A stretch of DNA of 17,317 nt from Anaerolineales bacterium (GTDB lineage Bacteria; Chloroflexota; Anaerolineae; Anaerolineales; Villigracilaceae): assembly GCA_029933275.1 (NCBI GenBank), contig JAOZOM010000011.1:1-17317 (forward strand). Reading direction: 5' to 3'. The notes under the pieces are model-generated. The model saw only the letters and a list, made by a program, of their open reading frames with translations, had not been told where the DNA came from and did not search any database. A program made the position numbers and the translations under genes. This document shows, one piece after another, positions 7,121 to 13,664 of this stretch (positions are counted from its first letter, which is position 1; each line of letters begins with the position of its first letter).

Positions 7121-8191
7121 TCATAGTTCTACCGATTTGCTGCTCACCGGCTGTCTAACTCCCCCCATCCCGAACCACGCGTTGACTTTGGGGTTCGGCG
7201 CAATGAAGAACTCGTGGATGAAAATCGGTCCCAGAACGCCTGCGAGGTAAGCGATGGTAATGGTCAAATCGTTTTGTCCGATATAGGGGATAAGTTTGTT
7301 GTTTACCATCTCTTGAATGGGAACATGGAAAACTAAGATACTTAAGGTCAGGCTGCCGATATAGCTGAGGAGACGCGTTAGTTTTTCCGCATAAAATTCA
7401 ATTTGGCGAGAGAGGGTAAGGATGAAGAGAATCCCTGCAATGGCTTCGATGGTGTTGAGGGGCAGGGATGTGTAGAGGCGCATGTTGAAATCTACGGGGA
7501 TGTCGAGGGTGAAGACCATGCCAAAAAGGACGGTTGCTGAGGTAAAAAAGGTGATTTTTGAATCGAAAAATTTTGCGGGGAGTTTGCGGTAGAGTTCGCG
7601 GGCGAGGATAAAGTAAAATCCGGCAAGCAAGACTAAATCCACGTTCGCGGGTGCGCCGTAGAGGCTGAGAGATTTGCCGAAGAGGTTAATATCGAGCATC
7701 CACATATAGGGCAGAGGCAGAATTCCAATCCACAAAGTGATTAATAAGATGCTCCATATAATCCAATCTTTTTTTATGGGGCGGGTAAATTTGTAGAAGA
7801 AATAGGCGTAGAGATTGACGAGGAAGAGAAGCGGTAAAAACCAAAGTTGTACCCAATTGAGGTAGGGACCGGTCATGTAGAGGCTCTTAAAGAGGCGGAT
7901 GGCTACATCGGAGAGACTTATCTTGCCGAAGAAAAGAGAGATGCCGTAAATAAGCAAAATAGTGAAGATGAGGGGTTTTATAAGACCATCGAAACGTTTT
8001 TTGACGAGGACTTTGAAGGGGCGGTCAGGATTGAAGAAGATGCCAGAGAGAAAGAAGAATAAAGCCATGTGAAAGGCGTAGATGAAGCGATGGAGCAGGG
8101 GATGGTAGGCGTTCAAGTCGTTATGACCTAATACAACGAGCAGAATGCCAATCCCTTTGGCGATGTCTATATATTGGACTCTTTTTTTCAT
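7121..8191 (-). CDS. Acyltransferase family 3 membrane protein (OatA/WecH-like)
   Basis: A 356-aa integral membrane protein with about ten hydrophobic segments. The start YIDIAKGIGILLVVLGH is the AT3 signature, with the conserved His at residue 23. FHMALFFFLSGIFF (40-53) is the second conserved block. AT3 enzymes move acetyl or succinyl groups from CoA to sugars, lipids or antibiotics; the acceptor here is unknown. It lacks the SGNH domain that follows AT3 in OatA. It is the only clear minus-strand gene and converges on cysH with a 32-bp gap lacking a visible terminator. Its start is a plain ATG at 8191; no convincing promoter hexamers were found upstream on the minus strand. Confidence 0.85.
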   Translation of the reverse strand: MKKRVQYIDIAKGIGILLVVLGHNDLNAYHPLLHRFIYAFHMALFFFLSGIFFNPDRPFKVLVKKRFDGLIKPLIFTILLIYGISLFFGKISLSDVAIRLFKSLYMTGPYLNWVQLWFLPLLFLVNLYAYFFYKFTRPIKKDWIIWSILLITLWIGILPLPYMWMLDINLFGKSLSLYGAPANVDLVLLAGFYFILARELYRKLPAKFFDSKITFFTSATVLFGMVFTLDIPVDFNMRLYTSLPLNTIEAIAGILFILTLSRQIEFYAEKLTRLLSYIGSLTLSILVFHVPIQEMVNNKLIPYIGQNDLTITIAYLAGVLGPIFIHEFFIAPNPKVNAWFGMGGVRQPVSSKSVEL

Positions 8192-8242
8192 GGTGAAGGT
8201 CTCTGGTAATTTAGATGTAATTGTTCAATCCGAAGGTTTTCT

Positions 8243-8281
8243 TGCGTAAAAGGAATCGCGTATTTCGTAACGATTTACGCA
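8243..8281. repeat. Heptameric GCGTA repeat with flanking inverted repeat
   Basis: TGCGTAAA (8243-8250) and TTTACGCA (8274-8281) are perfect inverted repeats. Between them, TCGCGTA (8256-8262) and TTTCGTA (8263-8269) are in the same 7-base register as the copy at 17253-17273. Positions 8258-8272 match 17255-17269 at 14 of 15 bases. Confidence 0.55.
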
Positions 8282-8288
8282 TAGAACT

Positions 8289-8322
8289 TGGGGAGATTGC
8301 AGGATGGTTAGAATTCTCCCCA
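8289..8322. repeat. Hairpin, TGGGGAGA / TCTCCCCA
   Basis: Perfect 8-bp arms at 8289-8296 and 8315-8322 enclose 18 bases, and TTTT follows shortly after the right arm. No plus-strand gene ends nearby that it could terminate, so its role is unclear. Confidence 0.4.
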
Positions 8323-8362
8323 TTTTACCATTGGCTTAATTTTCTATCCCCCCAACGGTTCC

Positions 8363-8391
8363 TTGACCTCTTTTTCGCGCAAGACTAAAAT
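8363..8391 (+). promoter_or_regulatory. Sigma70-type promoter of the MutL-associated operon
   Basis: TTGACC (8363-8368) and TAAAAT (8386-8391) are separated by 17 bp. Transcription would start near 8398, about 28 bases before the ATG at 8426. An alternative promoter, an extended -10 TGCTATACT at 8410-8418, lies so close to that ATG that the transcript would be leaderless. Confidence 0.6.
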
Positions 8392-8425
8392 TTCTCAAAC
8401 CTTAAAATATGCTATACTTTACGCT

Positions 8426-8659
8426 ATGCGAAGTTCAAGCGTATTATGGGCAAAATGGGCTGATACCCTGACACGTTTCAAGGCTAAGAGTCTTGTCGCA
8501 TGGCTGTTAGAAGCCGGCGAGCCTTTGCTCTTGGTCGGCGCACAAATGCTCTATTTTGGACAACCAATTTTTGGTGGTGAGCGCATAAATGATTTGGCTC
8601 ATTTCCTCGAAAATCAAGAAGAAACTCGCGCGTTTGCCGCATTCTTAAGGAAGGACTAA
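8426..8659 (+). CDS. Hypothetical 77-aa protein, first gene of MutL-associated operon
   Basis: I do not recognise this small protein. It begins MRSSSVLWAKWADTL and has a central hydrophobic stretch (AWLLEAGEPLLLVGAQMLYF) and a charged C-terminal half ending in ENQEETRAFAAFLRKD, probably helical. I chose the ATG at 8426. A longer reading from a TTG at 8363 would start inside the -35 hexamer of the promoter. No Shine-Dalgarno sequence precedes the ATG. Its stop at 8657-8659 overlaps the AAGGAAGGA ribosome binding site region of the next gene, so it is cotranscribed with the DUF6754-like gene. The open frame could still be a leader rather than a functional protein. Confidence 0.55.
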   Translation: MRSSSVLWAKWADTLTRFKAKSLVAWLLEAGEPLLLVGAQMLYFGQPIFGGERINDLAHFLENQEETRAFAAFLRKD

Positions 8660-8663
8660 CTCG

Positions 8664-9413
8664 GTGCAAATTCCCGCTCTTGCTGGTCTCATACTTGTTC
8701 TTTTTAGTTTTGTTCTGCTTATTGGGCTGTCTATGCTCAAAGACAGAATAAAAACCTCTTTTCGTGATATCCCCGCGTTTGGCAAATTTAGAAGAGCTCT
8801 CGGCACGGCTGTTGAAGATGGGTCTCGCATCCACTTTGCACTCGGTTCTGTTAGTCCGATTGATTCTCGCACCGCGGCATCATTTGCCTCGTTAAGTACT
8901 CTCCGTCACTCGGCAGAATTATCGGCGGCGAGCGATAAAGCTCCTCTCGCCACATCCGGCGATGCGGCTCTCGCCATCCTCTCTCAAGACAGTTTAAAAA
9001 CGGCGCATCATATCGCCGGAGCAGACCAGCAATATCGATCAACTTCCGGTCGGCTGATGGGTGTCACGCCCTTCTCTTATGCGGCGGGGACTTTATCCAC
9101 AATCTACGATGAGGGGATTTCTGCCAACGTCATCGCAGGCGGATTTGGGGTAGAAGTTGGCTTACTCAGCGATGCCGCCGAAAGAACGCGTTCTTTCACT
9201 CTCGCCGCGACTGATTCCATTCCCGCGCAGGCGGTACTCTACGCGAGCGCAAGCGAACCACTAATCGGCGAGGAACTCTACGCTGCCGGAGCTTATCTCA
9301 AAGCAGGGAGAACGCATCTCGTTAGCCTCTACGCTCAAGATATACTGCGTTGGCTTATCATAATTCTTCTTCTCATCGGTGCAGGGATGAAACTTTTGGC
9401 AGGGCTATTATGA
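8664..9413 (+). CDS. DUF6754-like membrane protein
   Basis: A 249-aa protein with one membrane segment at each end (about 5-23 and 226-246). The positive KDRIKTSFR after the first segment places the central 200 residues in the cytoplasm. The stretch RRALGTAVEDGSRIHFALGS, followed by Ala-rich helices and the GLLSDAAERT segment, resembles my memory of DUF6754 (AxxRAVExGxPxHFxxG...), a family of unknown function. That name is not checked by search. The start is GTG at 8664, supported by AAGGAAGGA (8647-8655) eight bases upstream. The stop overlaps the next start as ATGA. Ala/Ser-rich composition and glycine turns suggest an alpha/beta domain. A cytoplasmic domain could touch the MutL-like protein encoded downstream. 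Confidence 0.72.
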   Translation: MQIPALAGLILVLFSFVLLIGLSMLKDRIKTSFRDIPAFGKFRRALGTAVEDGSRIHFALGSVSPIDSRTAASFASLSTLRHSAELSAASDKAPLATSGDAALAILSQDSLKTAHHIAGADQQYRSTSGRLMGVTPFSYAAGTLSTIYDEGISANVIAGGFGVEVGLLSDAAERTRSFTLAATDSIPAQAVLYASASEPLIGEELYAAGAYLKAGRTHLVSLYAQDILRWLIIILLLIGAGMKLLAGLL

Positions 9414-10015
9414 CCAAATTCTTTGCTCCCGCAATCGCGATTGCAGTCGGTTTGCTCGTTTTGCTTGGCTATTTCCTGCCGAATAGCTCTCTGGCGGGGA
9501 TACGCGTTATCATCGTTCAATGGGCGGTTATTCTCGCTGGGGTAGCCTTTTTTGTCGGCGTTATCAATCTCCTTACTGTTCACATCAAAAAAATAAGCGG
9601 AAAAGGAAAAGGGAAAGTATATAGCCTCCTTTTGGTCTTTTCTTTACTCATCACCCTCGTTGTCGGATTATTCAGTTCCTCCGCCTTAAACACAATCTTC
9701 AATGCGGTCATCTTGCCTGTTGAAAGCAGCTTGCTCGCGATCATGGCGGTCACGCTGATTTATGCGGGCATCCGTCTCTTGCGTCACCGCAACGACCTAA
9801 TGGCAGTCATCTTCCTTTTCACCGCCTTAATCGTTATGCTTGGCTCTGCCCCTCTGCCTTTTATCGAAAACCCCTTCATGGGCATTCGCCCGTGGATTGT
9901 CAGTGTACTTGCCACAAGCGGCGCACGTGGCATCCTGCTTGGGGTCGCGTTAGGGACATTATTCACCGGCTTACGCATCCTGATTGGTGCGGATCGTCCT
10001 TATGGGGGTAAGTAA
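9410..10015 (+). CDS. Polytopic membrane protein of MutL-associated operon
   Basis: A 201-aa hypothetical protein with about six hydrophobic segments (near 5-23, 33-55, 71-88, 98-117, 130-146 and 172-192). I know no family for it. Short basic loops (HIKKISGKGKGK at 57-69, RLLRHRND at 121-128) are probably cytoplasmic. The start ATG at 9410 overlaps the preceding stop in an ATGA. Its own stop shares one base with the next ATG (TAATG), the mark of translational coupling. It sits between two proteins with cytoplasmic domains, so a scaffold or channel-like role in one complex is possible; nothing in the sequence proves it. Confidence 0.75.
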   Translation: MTKFFAPAIAIAVGLLVLLGYFLPNSSLAGIRVIIVQWAVILAGVAFFVGVINLLTVHIKKISGKGKGKVYSLLLVFSLLITLVVGLFSSSALNTIFNAVILPVESSLLAIMAVTLIYAGIRLLRHRNDLMAVIFLFTALIVMLGSAPLPFIENPFMGIRPWIVSVLATSGARGILLGVALGTLFTGLRILIGADRPYGGK

Positions 10016-12972
10016 TGGAAACGATTAAATGCCCTGTTTGTGGCGAAGAAAATGATGTTTCTCTTAGTAACTGTCAATACTGCCACCAACCTTTGCGCCA
10101 AAGTACCAGCGAGCTAAACGGTATTGGCACGCTGATTGATTCCGGACAAACCCCAACGATTAAAAAGACCTCCGAACTTGAATCCACCCTCCCCGCGTGG
10201 TTGAAAAATGCACGTCAAGGAGATAGAGATGTAGCCGCACCAGAATCTCCTCCTTCCACTCCTGCCTCTCCTTCGCCGATAGAAGAGAGCGCACTCGCGG
10301 ATGCCGAGTCTAGTCCCCTTGAAGATTGGCTCTCAGGGTTGGATGATGATGAAGATGAAGACGAAGAAGCTGCCGATTGGCTCATGAATCTTCAGGGTGG
10401 TGCGACTCCCGAAAGCGAAGAAGCCCCCGCCAATCTTCCCGCCGCAGATGAACCTATCACCGCGGGTGATAAGCCCCGCCCTTCCGATGAAGAAGAAGTT
10501 CCCATCGGAACAGGTGAATTGCCTAGCTGGGTTTCCGATTTACAAGGAAAATCTAGTTCGGAAGAATCCGAATCTTTGCCCGACCTTTTTGTTGAAAAAG
10601 AAACTCCCCAAGAAGATATTGTGGATGCGGGGGATGCTGAGAGCGGTGAACTACCCGACTGGTTAGCCTCTCTCTCGCAGTCATCTGATTCTCCGCCCGC
10701 CCCCGCTGAAACGCCCTCCTTTGAACCTGTTTCGCCTCTACAAGCGGATTCTGATTCTCCCGACATAGCCGCGGACAAACCTGTCCCCGACTGGATGGCG
10801 GGACTTCAAGACTCCTCCTTTACCGAAACAGCCGCGGAAGAACCCGTCCCCGCCCCCGAAATCCCCGTTGACGACCTCCCCGACTGGATTTCAGGCTCTG
10901 GTTCTGCCGCACCAGTTGCCACAGAAAGCCTCGGCACAGAATCTGACCTCCCCGATTGGATGACCTCCGATGTAAAGAACGTTGCCGAAGAACCCGCCAG
11001 CGAAAGTCTCCCCGATTGGATATCTGGCTCGAATGAAAGCTCTTCCGCTCCGGTAGCAGAGCCTACAGAAGCCCCGCTTAGTACCGAAGATAACCTTGAC
11101 GACTGGATGGCAAATCTCAATGCCGCGGAAGAAGAATCCGCTTCAGCGATGACGGAAACTCCCGTTGACGAAGAAATCAGTGCAGGTGGCGACCTCCCCG
11201 ACTGGATGGCAGAACTCAAACCCGCGGAAGAATCTTCTTCGGCGATGGAAGAAAGCCCGGCTGAAGAAGAAATCAGTGCAGGTGGCGACCTCCCCGACTG
11301 GATGGCAGAACTCAAATCCGCGGAAGAATCTGCTTCTGTGGAGGCAGAAAGCGAAACGCCAGTTGAGGGCGATATGCCTGATTGGCTTTCATCTCTGCCT
11401 TCGGCGGAGGATGGAAAAGAAGAGGCTTCTCTCCTCGGCGATGCTTTTGAAGAGCAAGCAAGTGTACAGGCGTTCGAGGCGAAAGTTCCATCAACGGAAG
11501 AGGCTGAAAAGGCAGATGTCCCCGATTGGCTCTCCCAGCTAGAGCCATCTGCATCCGATTCTCTTGTAGAAGAAAAAGCAGAAGCTCCCGCTTTTGCCGA
11601 ATCCGCAGATACCCCCGATTGGCTCGAGGAGATGCCTGCGATAGAAACGAGCGGAGTGGAAACCGCGCCTTCGGTTGATGCTTCTGATAGTTTTTCTGCT
11701 GAGCCAGAAGCAGATAATGATGAGATTTTTGGTATCGAAATGCCCGACTGGCTCTCTACTTTGGGACCCGAAGATGCAGATGATGAAGAAAGTGCTGAAG
11801 TCGTACCTGCCCATGCGGGGGGCGAAGTTTCTGGTGTAGAGTTGCCAAGTTGGGTGCAGGCGATGCGCCCTGTTGCCGATGTGGTGCCTGATTCTTCGCG
11901 ACCCTCGGATGAACAGGTTGCCGGAACGGGACCTTTGGCAGGCTTAAGTGGCGTTTTGCCCGCGGCTACGGATCTTGGACAAATCAACAGCCCCAAAGCA
12001 AATGCCATTAAATTACGTGTTAGCGAGAGCCAGCAAAGCAGTGCCGCAATGCTGGAAGAGCTTTTAGCCAGCGAATCGCAGCCTAGCTCATTCAGAACGT
12101 CGGTGAAGACTTCTTCTGTGCCAATCGTGCGCTGGTTGATTGCGATTTTGCTTTTCTTAGCGGTTGGTTCTTCGCTTTTCATTCGTTCAGAGATGGTTCC
12201 TTCGCCTAATATCGAAAATATGGAAGTGCCTGAAATCCGTGACGTGATTAATAACATCAATGAGTTTCCTACGGAAAAAAGTGTGTTGCTCATTTTTGAT
12301 TATGAAGCCGGTTTTTCGGGTGAGATGAAAGCAGTCGCTGCGCCTTTGGTCGAGCAATTGATGTCACGAGGTGCAAAACTGGTAGTGATTTCCACCTCGC
12401 CTACGGGACCTGCTCTTGCAGAGAATTTCTTGGATGAAACACAAGCAAAATATGATTTCCAGCCGGGTGTGAATTATCGAAATTTGGGCTATTTACCCGG
12501 TGGGGCTTCGGGAATGTTGAGTTTTATCGCGAACCCTCGTTTGGCAATTCTCGCCAAAGAAGAGGGGGATTCGGTTTGGGGTGTTGCCCCGCTTGAAAAC
12601 ATCACGCGTTTCGCCGATTTTGGGCTGGTTATCATTTTGACCAATGATGTAGAAAAAGGGCGCGCTTGGGTTGAGCAAGGTGCTGCAATCCTTAACGATG
12701 CCGACACGCCCCTTTTGATGGCAATTAGCGCACAAGCAGAGCCGATACTTTATCCCTATTATCTCTCCGGTCAGGTAGATGGATTGGTCAGCGGGCTTTT
12801 GGGCGGTGCAACTTACGAGCAAATGCTAAGCCAAAGGGGATTGGGTAGAAAATACTGGGATTCCTACAGCATAGGGTTGCTTCTTGCTGAAATCCTAATT
12901 GTCATTGGTGCAATGATTAATTTCTTGGCGGCTTTGAGAGCGCGCCAGAAAAGACAGAAGGAGGAGAATTAA
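10015..12972 (+). CDS. Zinc-ribbon protein with 17 PDW repeats and membrane-anchored domain
   Basis: A 985-aa modular protein. C6xxC9 and C20xxC23 form an N-terminal zinc ribbon. Residues about 59-617 are acidic, Ser/Pro/Ala-rich and presumably disordered. They carry 17 copies of a short motif of form [LVMT]-P-[DS]-W-[LMIV]-x-x-[LM], for example LPDWLASL, LPDWMAEL and MPDWLSTL. Membrane segment 1 is about 702-723 (VPIVRWLIAILLFLAVGSS). An extracytoplasmic domain of about 225 residues follows, starting with SVLLIFDYEAGFSGEM and ARGAKLVVIST-like alternation that suggests a Rossmann-like fold. Membrane segment 2 is about 952-974 and the tail RARQKRQKEEN is cytoplasmic. The long linker would project zinc ribbon and PDW motifs into the cytoplasm. 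Function is unknown. PDW motifs in a flexible chain look like repeated docking sites for one partner. Confidence 0.85.
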   Translation: METIKCPVCGEENDVSLSNCQYCHQPLRQSTSELNGIGTLIDSGQTPTIKKTSELESTLPAWLKNARQGDRDVAAPESPPSTPASPSPIEESALADAESSPLEDWLSGLDDDEDEDEEAADWLMNLQGGATPESEEAPANLPAADEPITAGDKPRPSDEEEVPIGTGELPSWVSDLQGKSSSEESESLPDLFVEKETPQEDIVDAGDAESGELPDWLASLSQSSDSPPAPAETPSFEPVSPLQADSDSPDIAADKPVPDWMAGLQDSSFTETAAEEPVPAPEIPVDDLPDWISGSGSAAPVATESLGTESDLPDWMTSDVKNVAEEPASESLPDWISGSNESSSAPVAEPTEAPLSTEDNLDDWMANLNAAEEESASAMTETPVDEEISAGGDLPDWMAELKPAEESSSAMEESPAEEEISAGGDLPDWMAELKSAEESASVEAESETPVEGDMPDWLSSLPSAEDGKEEASLLGDAFEEQASVQAFEAKVPSTEEAEKADVPDWLSQLEPSASDSLVEEKAEAPAFAESADTPDWLEEMPAIETSGVETAPSVDASDSFSAEPEADNDEIFGIEMPDWLSTLGPEDADDEESAEVVPAHAGGEVSGVELPSWVQAMRPVADVVPDSSRPSDEQVAGTGPLAGLSGVLPAATDLGQINSPKANAIKLRVSESQQSSAAMLEELLASESQPSSFRTSVKTSSVPIVRWLIAILLFLAVGSSLFIRSEMVPSPNIENMEVPEIRDVINNINEFPTEKSVLLIFDYEAGFSGEMKAVAAPLVEQLMSRGAKLVVISTSPTGPALAENFLDETQAKYDFQPGVNYRNLGYLPGGASGMLSFIANPRLAILAKEEGDSVWGVAPLENITRFADFGLVIILTNDVEKGRAWVEQGAAILNDADTPLLMAISAQAEPILYPYYLSGQVDGLVSGLLGGATYEQMLSQRGLGRKYWDSYSIGLLLAEILIVIGAMINFLAALRARQKRQKEEN
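11170..11331 (+). repeat. 96-base internal duplication in PDW-repeat region
   Basis: Positions 11170-11235 and 11266-11331 are the same 66 bases with one mismatch (11221 C, 11317 T). The offset is 96 bases, which is 32 codons. Both encode EEISAGGDLPDWMAELK followed by P or S and AEES. This is the freshest visible duplication in the array. Confidence 0.9.
12958..12964 (+). promoter_or_regulatory. Strong Shine-Dalgarno sequence
   Basis: AAGGAGG, matching the anti-Shine-Dalgarno consensus, lies at 12958-12964 inside the end of the PDW-repeat gene and nine bases before the ATG at 12974. It supports that start and strong translation of the membrane protein. Confidence 0.7.
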
Positions 12973-12973
12973 A

Positions 12974-13657
12974 ATGTCTGATTTTATTTCTTCTGAATTC
13001 ATATCGGCTGCAATCGCTTTCCTTCTGACTATTTCTATATTGTCTTATCTATTTGGCGATAATGCCCTTTTTAGGTCGGCAGTCCATATTTTTGTCGGTG
13101 TTTCGGCGGGATATGTCGCCGCGGTGGTTTGGAATCAGGTGCTTGCACCTCAACTCTTTAGACCCATCTTTGAAGGCGCACCGAATGAAAAAATCAATGC
13201 CTCAATTGTTTTATTTTTAGCCTTTCTCCTTATGATGAAAGCTATCCCGCCGCTCTCTAAATTTGGGACACCCTCTGTTGCGATCATGGTTGGCGTTGGG
13301 GCAGCAGTTGCGATTGGCGGCGCGGTGACGGGAACTCTCTTCCCGCAAATGATGGCTACGATTAATGTTTTTGATTTGCAAGCTGCAAATGAACGCGGCG
13401 TTTCATCGGGCATCCAATTTGTTGAAGGCGGCTTGATGCTTTTCGGTACTATCTCAACGTTGGTTTATTTCCAATTTAGCGCAAAACGCGGCGATGATGG
13501 AAAAACTCGTCATAACCCGCTCATCAAACTTCTTGTCCTAATTGGCAAAGTCTTTATTGCCATTACCTTTGGTGTTCTTTTTGCGGGCGTTTTTTCTGCC
13601 GCTCTCACAGCTTTTATTGAACGCCTTGACTTCCTCATAACTTTTATCGCTCCCTAA
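12974..13657 (+). CDS. Polytopic membrane protein, second of the operon
   Basis: A 227-aa hypothetical protein with about six to seven hydrophobic segments (near 8-27, 33-52, 75-90, 100-122, 150-165, 182-202 and 207-222). The motif FRSAVHIFVGVSAGYVAAVVWNQ and the glycine-rich GVGAAVAIGGAVTGTLFPQ suggest tightly packed helices. I recognise no family. It begins one base after the PDW-repeat gene stop and ends eight bases before the MutL-like gene. Two small polytopic proteins beside an ASKHA protein suggest a membrane complex, but transport is only one possibility. Confidence 0.75.
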   Translation: MSDFISSEFISAAIAFLLTISILSYLFGDNALFRSAVHIFVGVSAGYVAAVVWNQVLAPQLFRPIFEGAPNEKINASIVLFLAFLLMMKAIPPLSKFGTPSVAIMVGVGAAVAIGGAVTGTLFPQMMATINVFDLQAANERGVSSGIQFVEGGLMLFGTISTLVYFQFSAKRGDDGKTRHNPLIKLLVLIGKVFIAITFGVLFAGVFSAALTAFIERLDFLITFIAP

Positions 13658-13664
13658 AAACCTT

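Larger units (their letters stand above)
8192..8425. other. Divergent intergenic region between acyltransferase and operon
   Basis: This 234-bp noncoding region lies between the minus-strand acyltransferase and the plus-strand operon. From left to right it holds a heptameric repeat flanked by an 8-bp inverted repeat (8243-8281), a second hairpin (8289-8322) and a sigma70-like promoter pair (8363-8418). No ORF with support was found in it. Confidence 0.6.

Noticed and set aside
8243..8322. CRISPR array or insertion-sequence ends
   Set aside because: Repeats are short and differ in length, there are no regular spacers, and no transposase or target-site duplication was seen.
8363..8425. TTG start adding 21 residues to the 77-aa protein
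   Set aside because: The TTG is the -35 hexamer of the best promoter; the ATG at 8426 is preferred.
10806..12293. A 495-codon open frame on the minus strand
   Set aside because: It lies opposite the PDW-repeat gene and its protein is low-complexity Ser-rich with repeating IQSGRS, which is the mirror of the repeated CCCGACTGGAT coding sequence. The plus frame has zinc ribbon, membrane helices and a good gene context.
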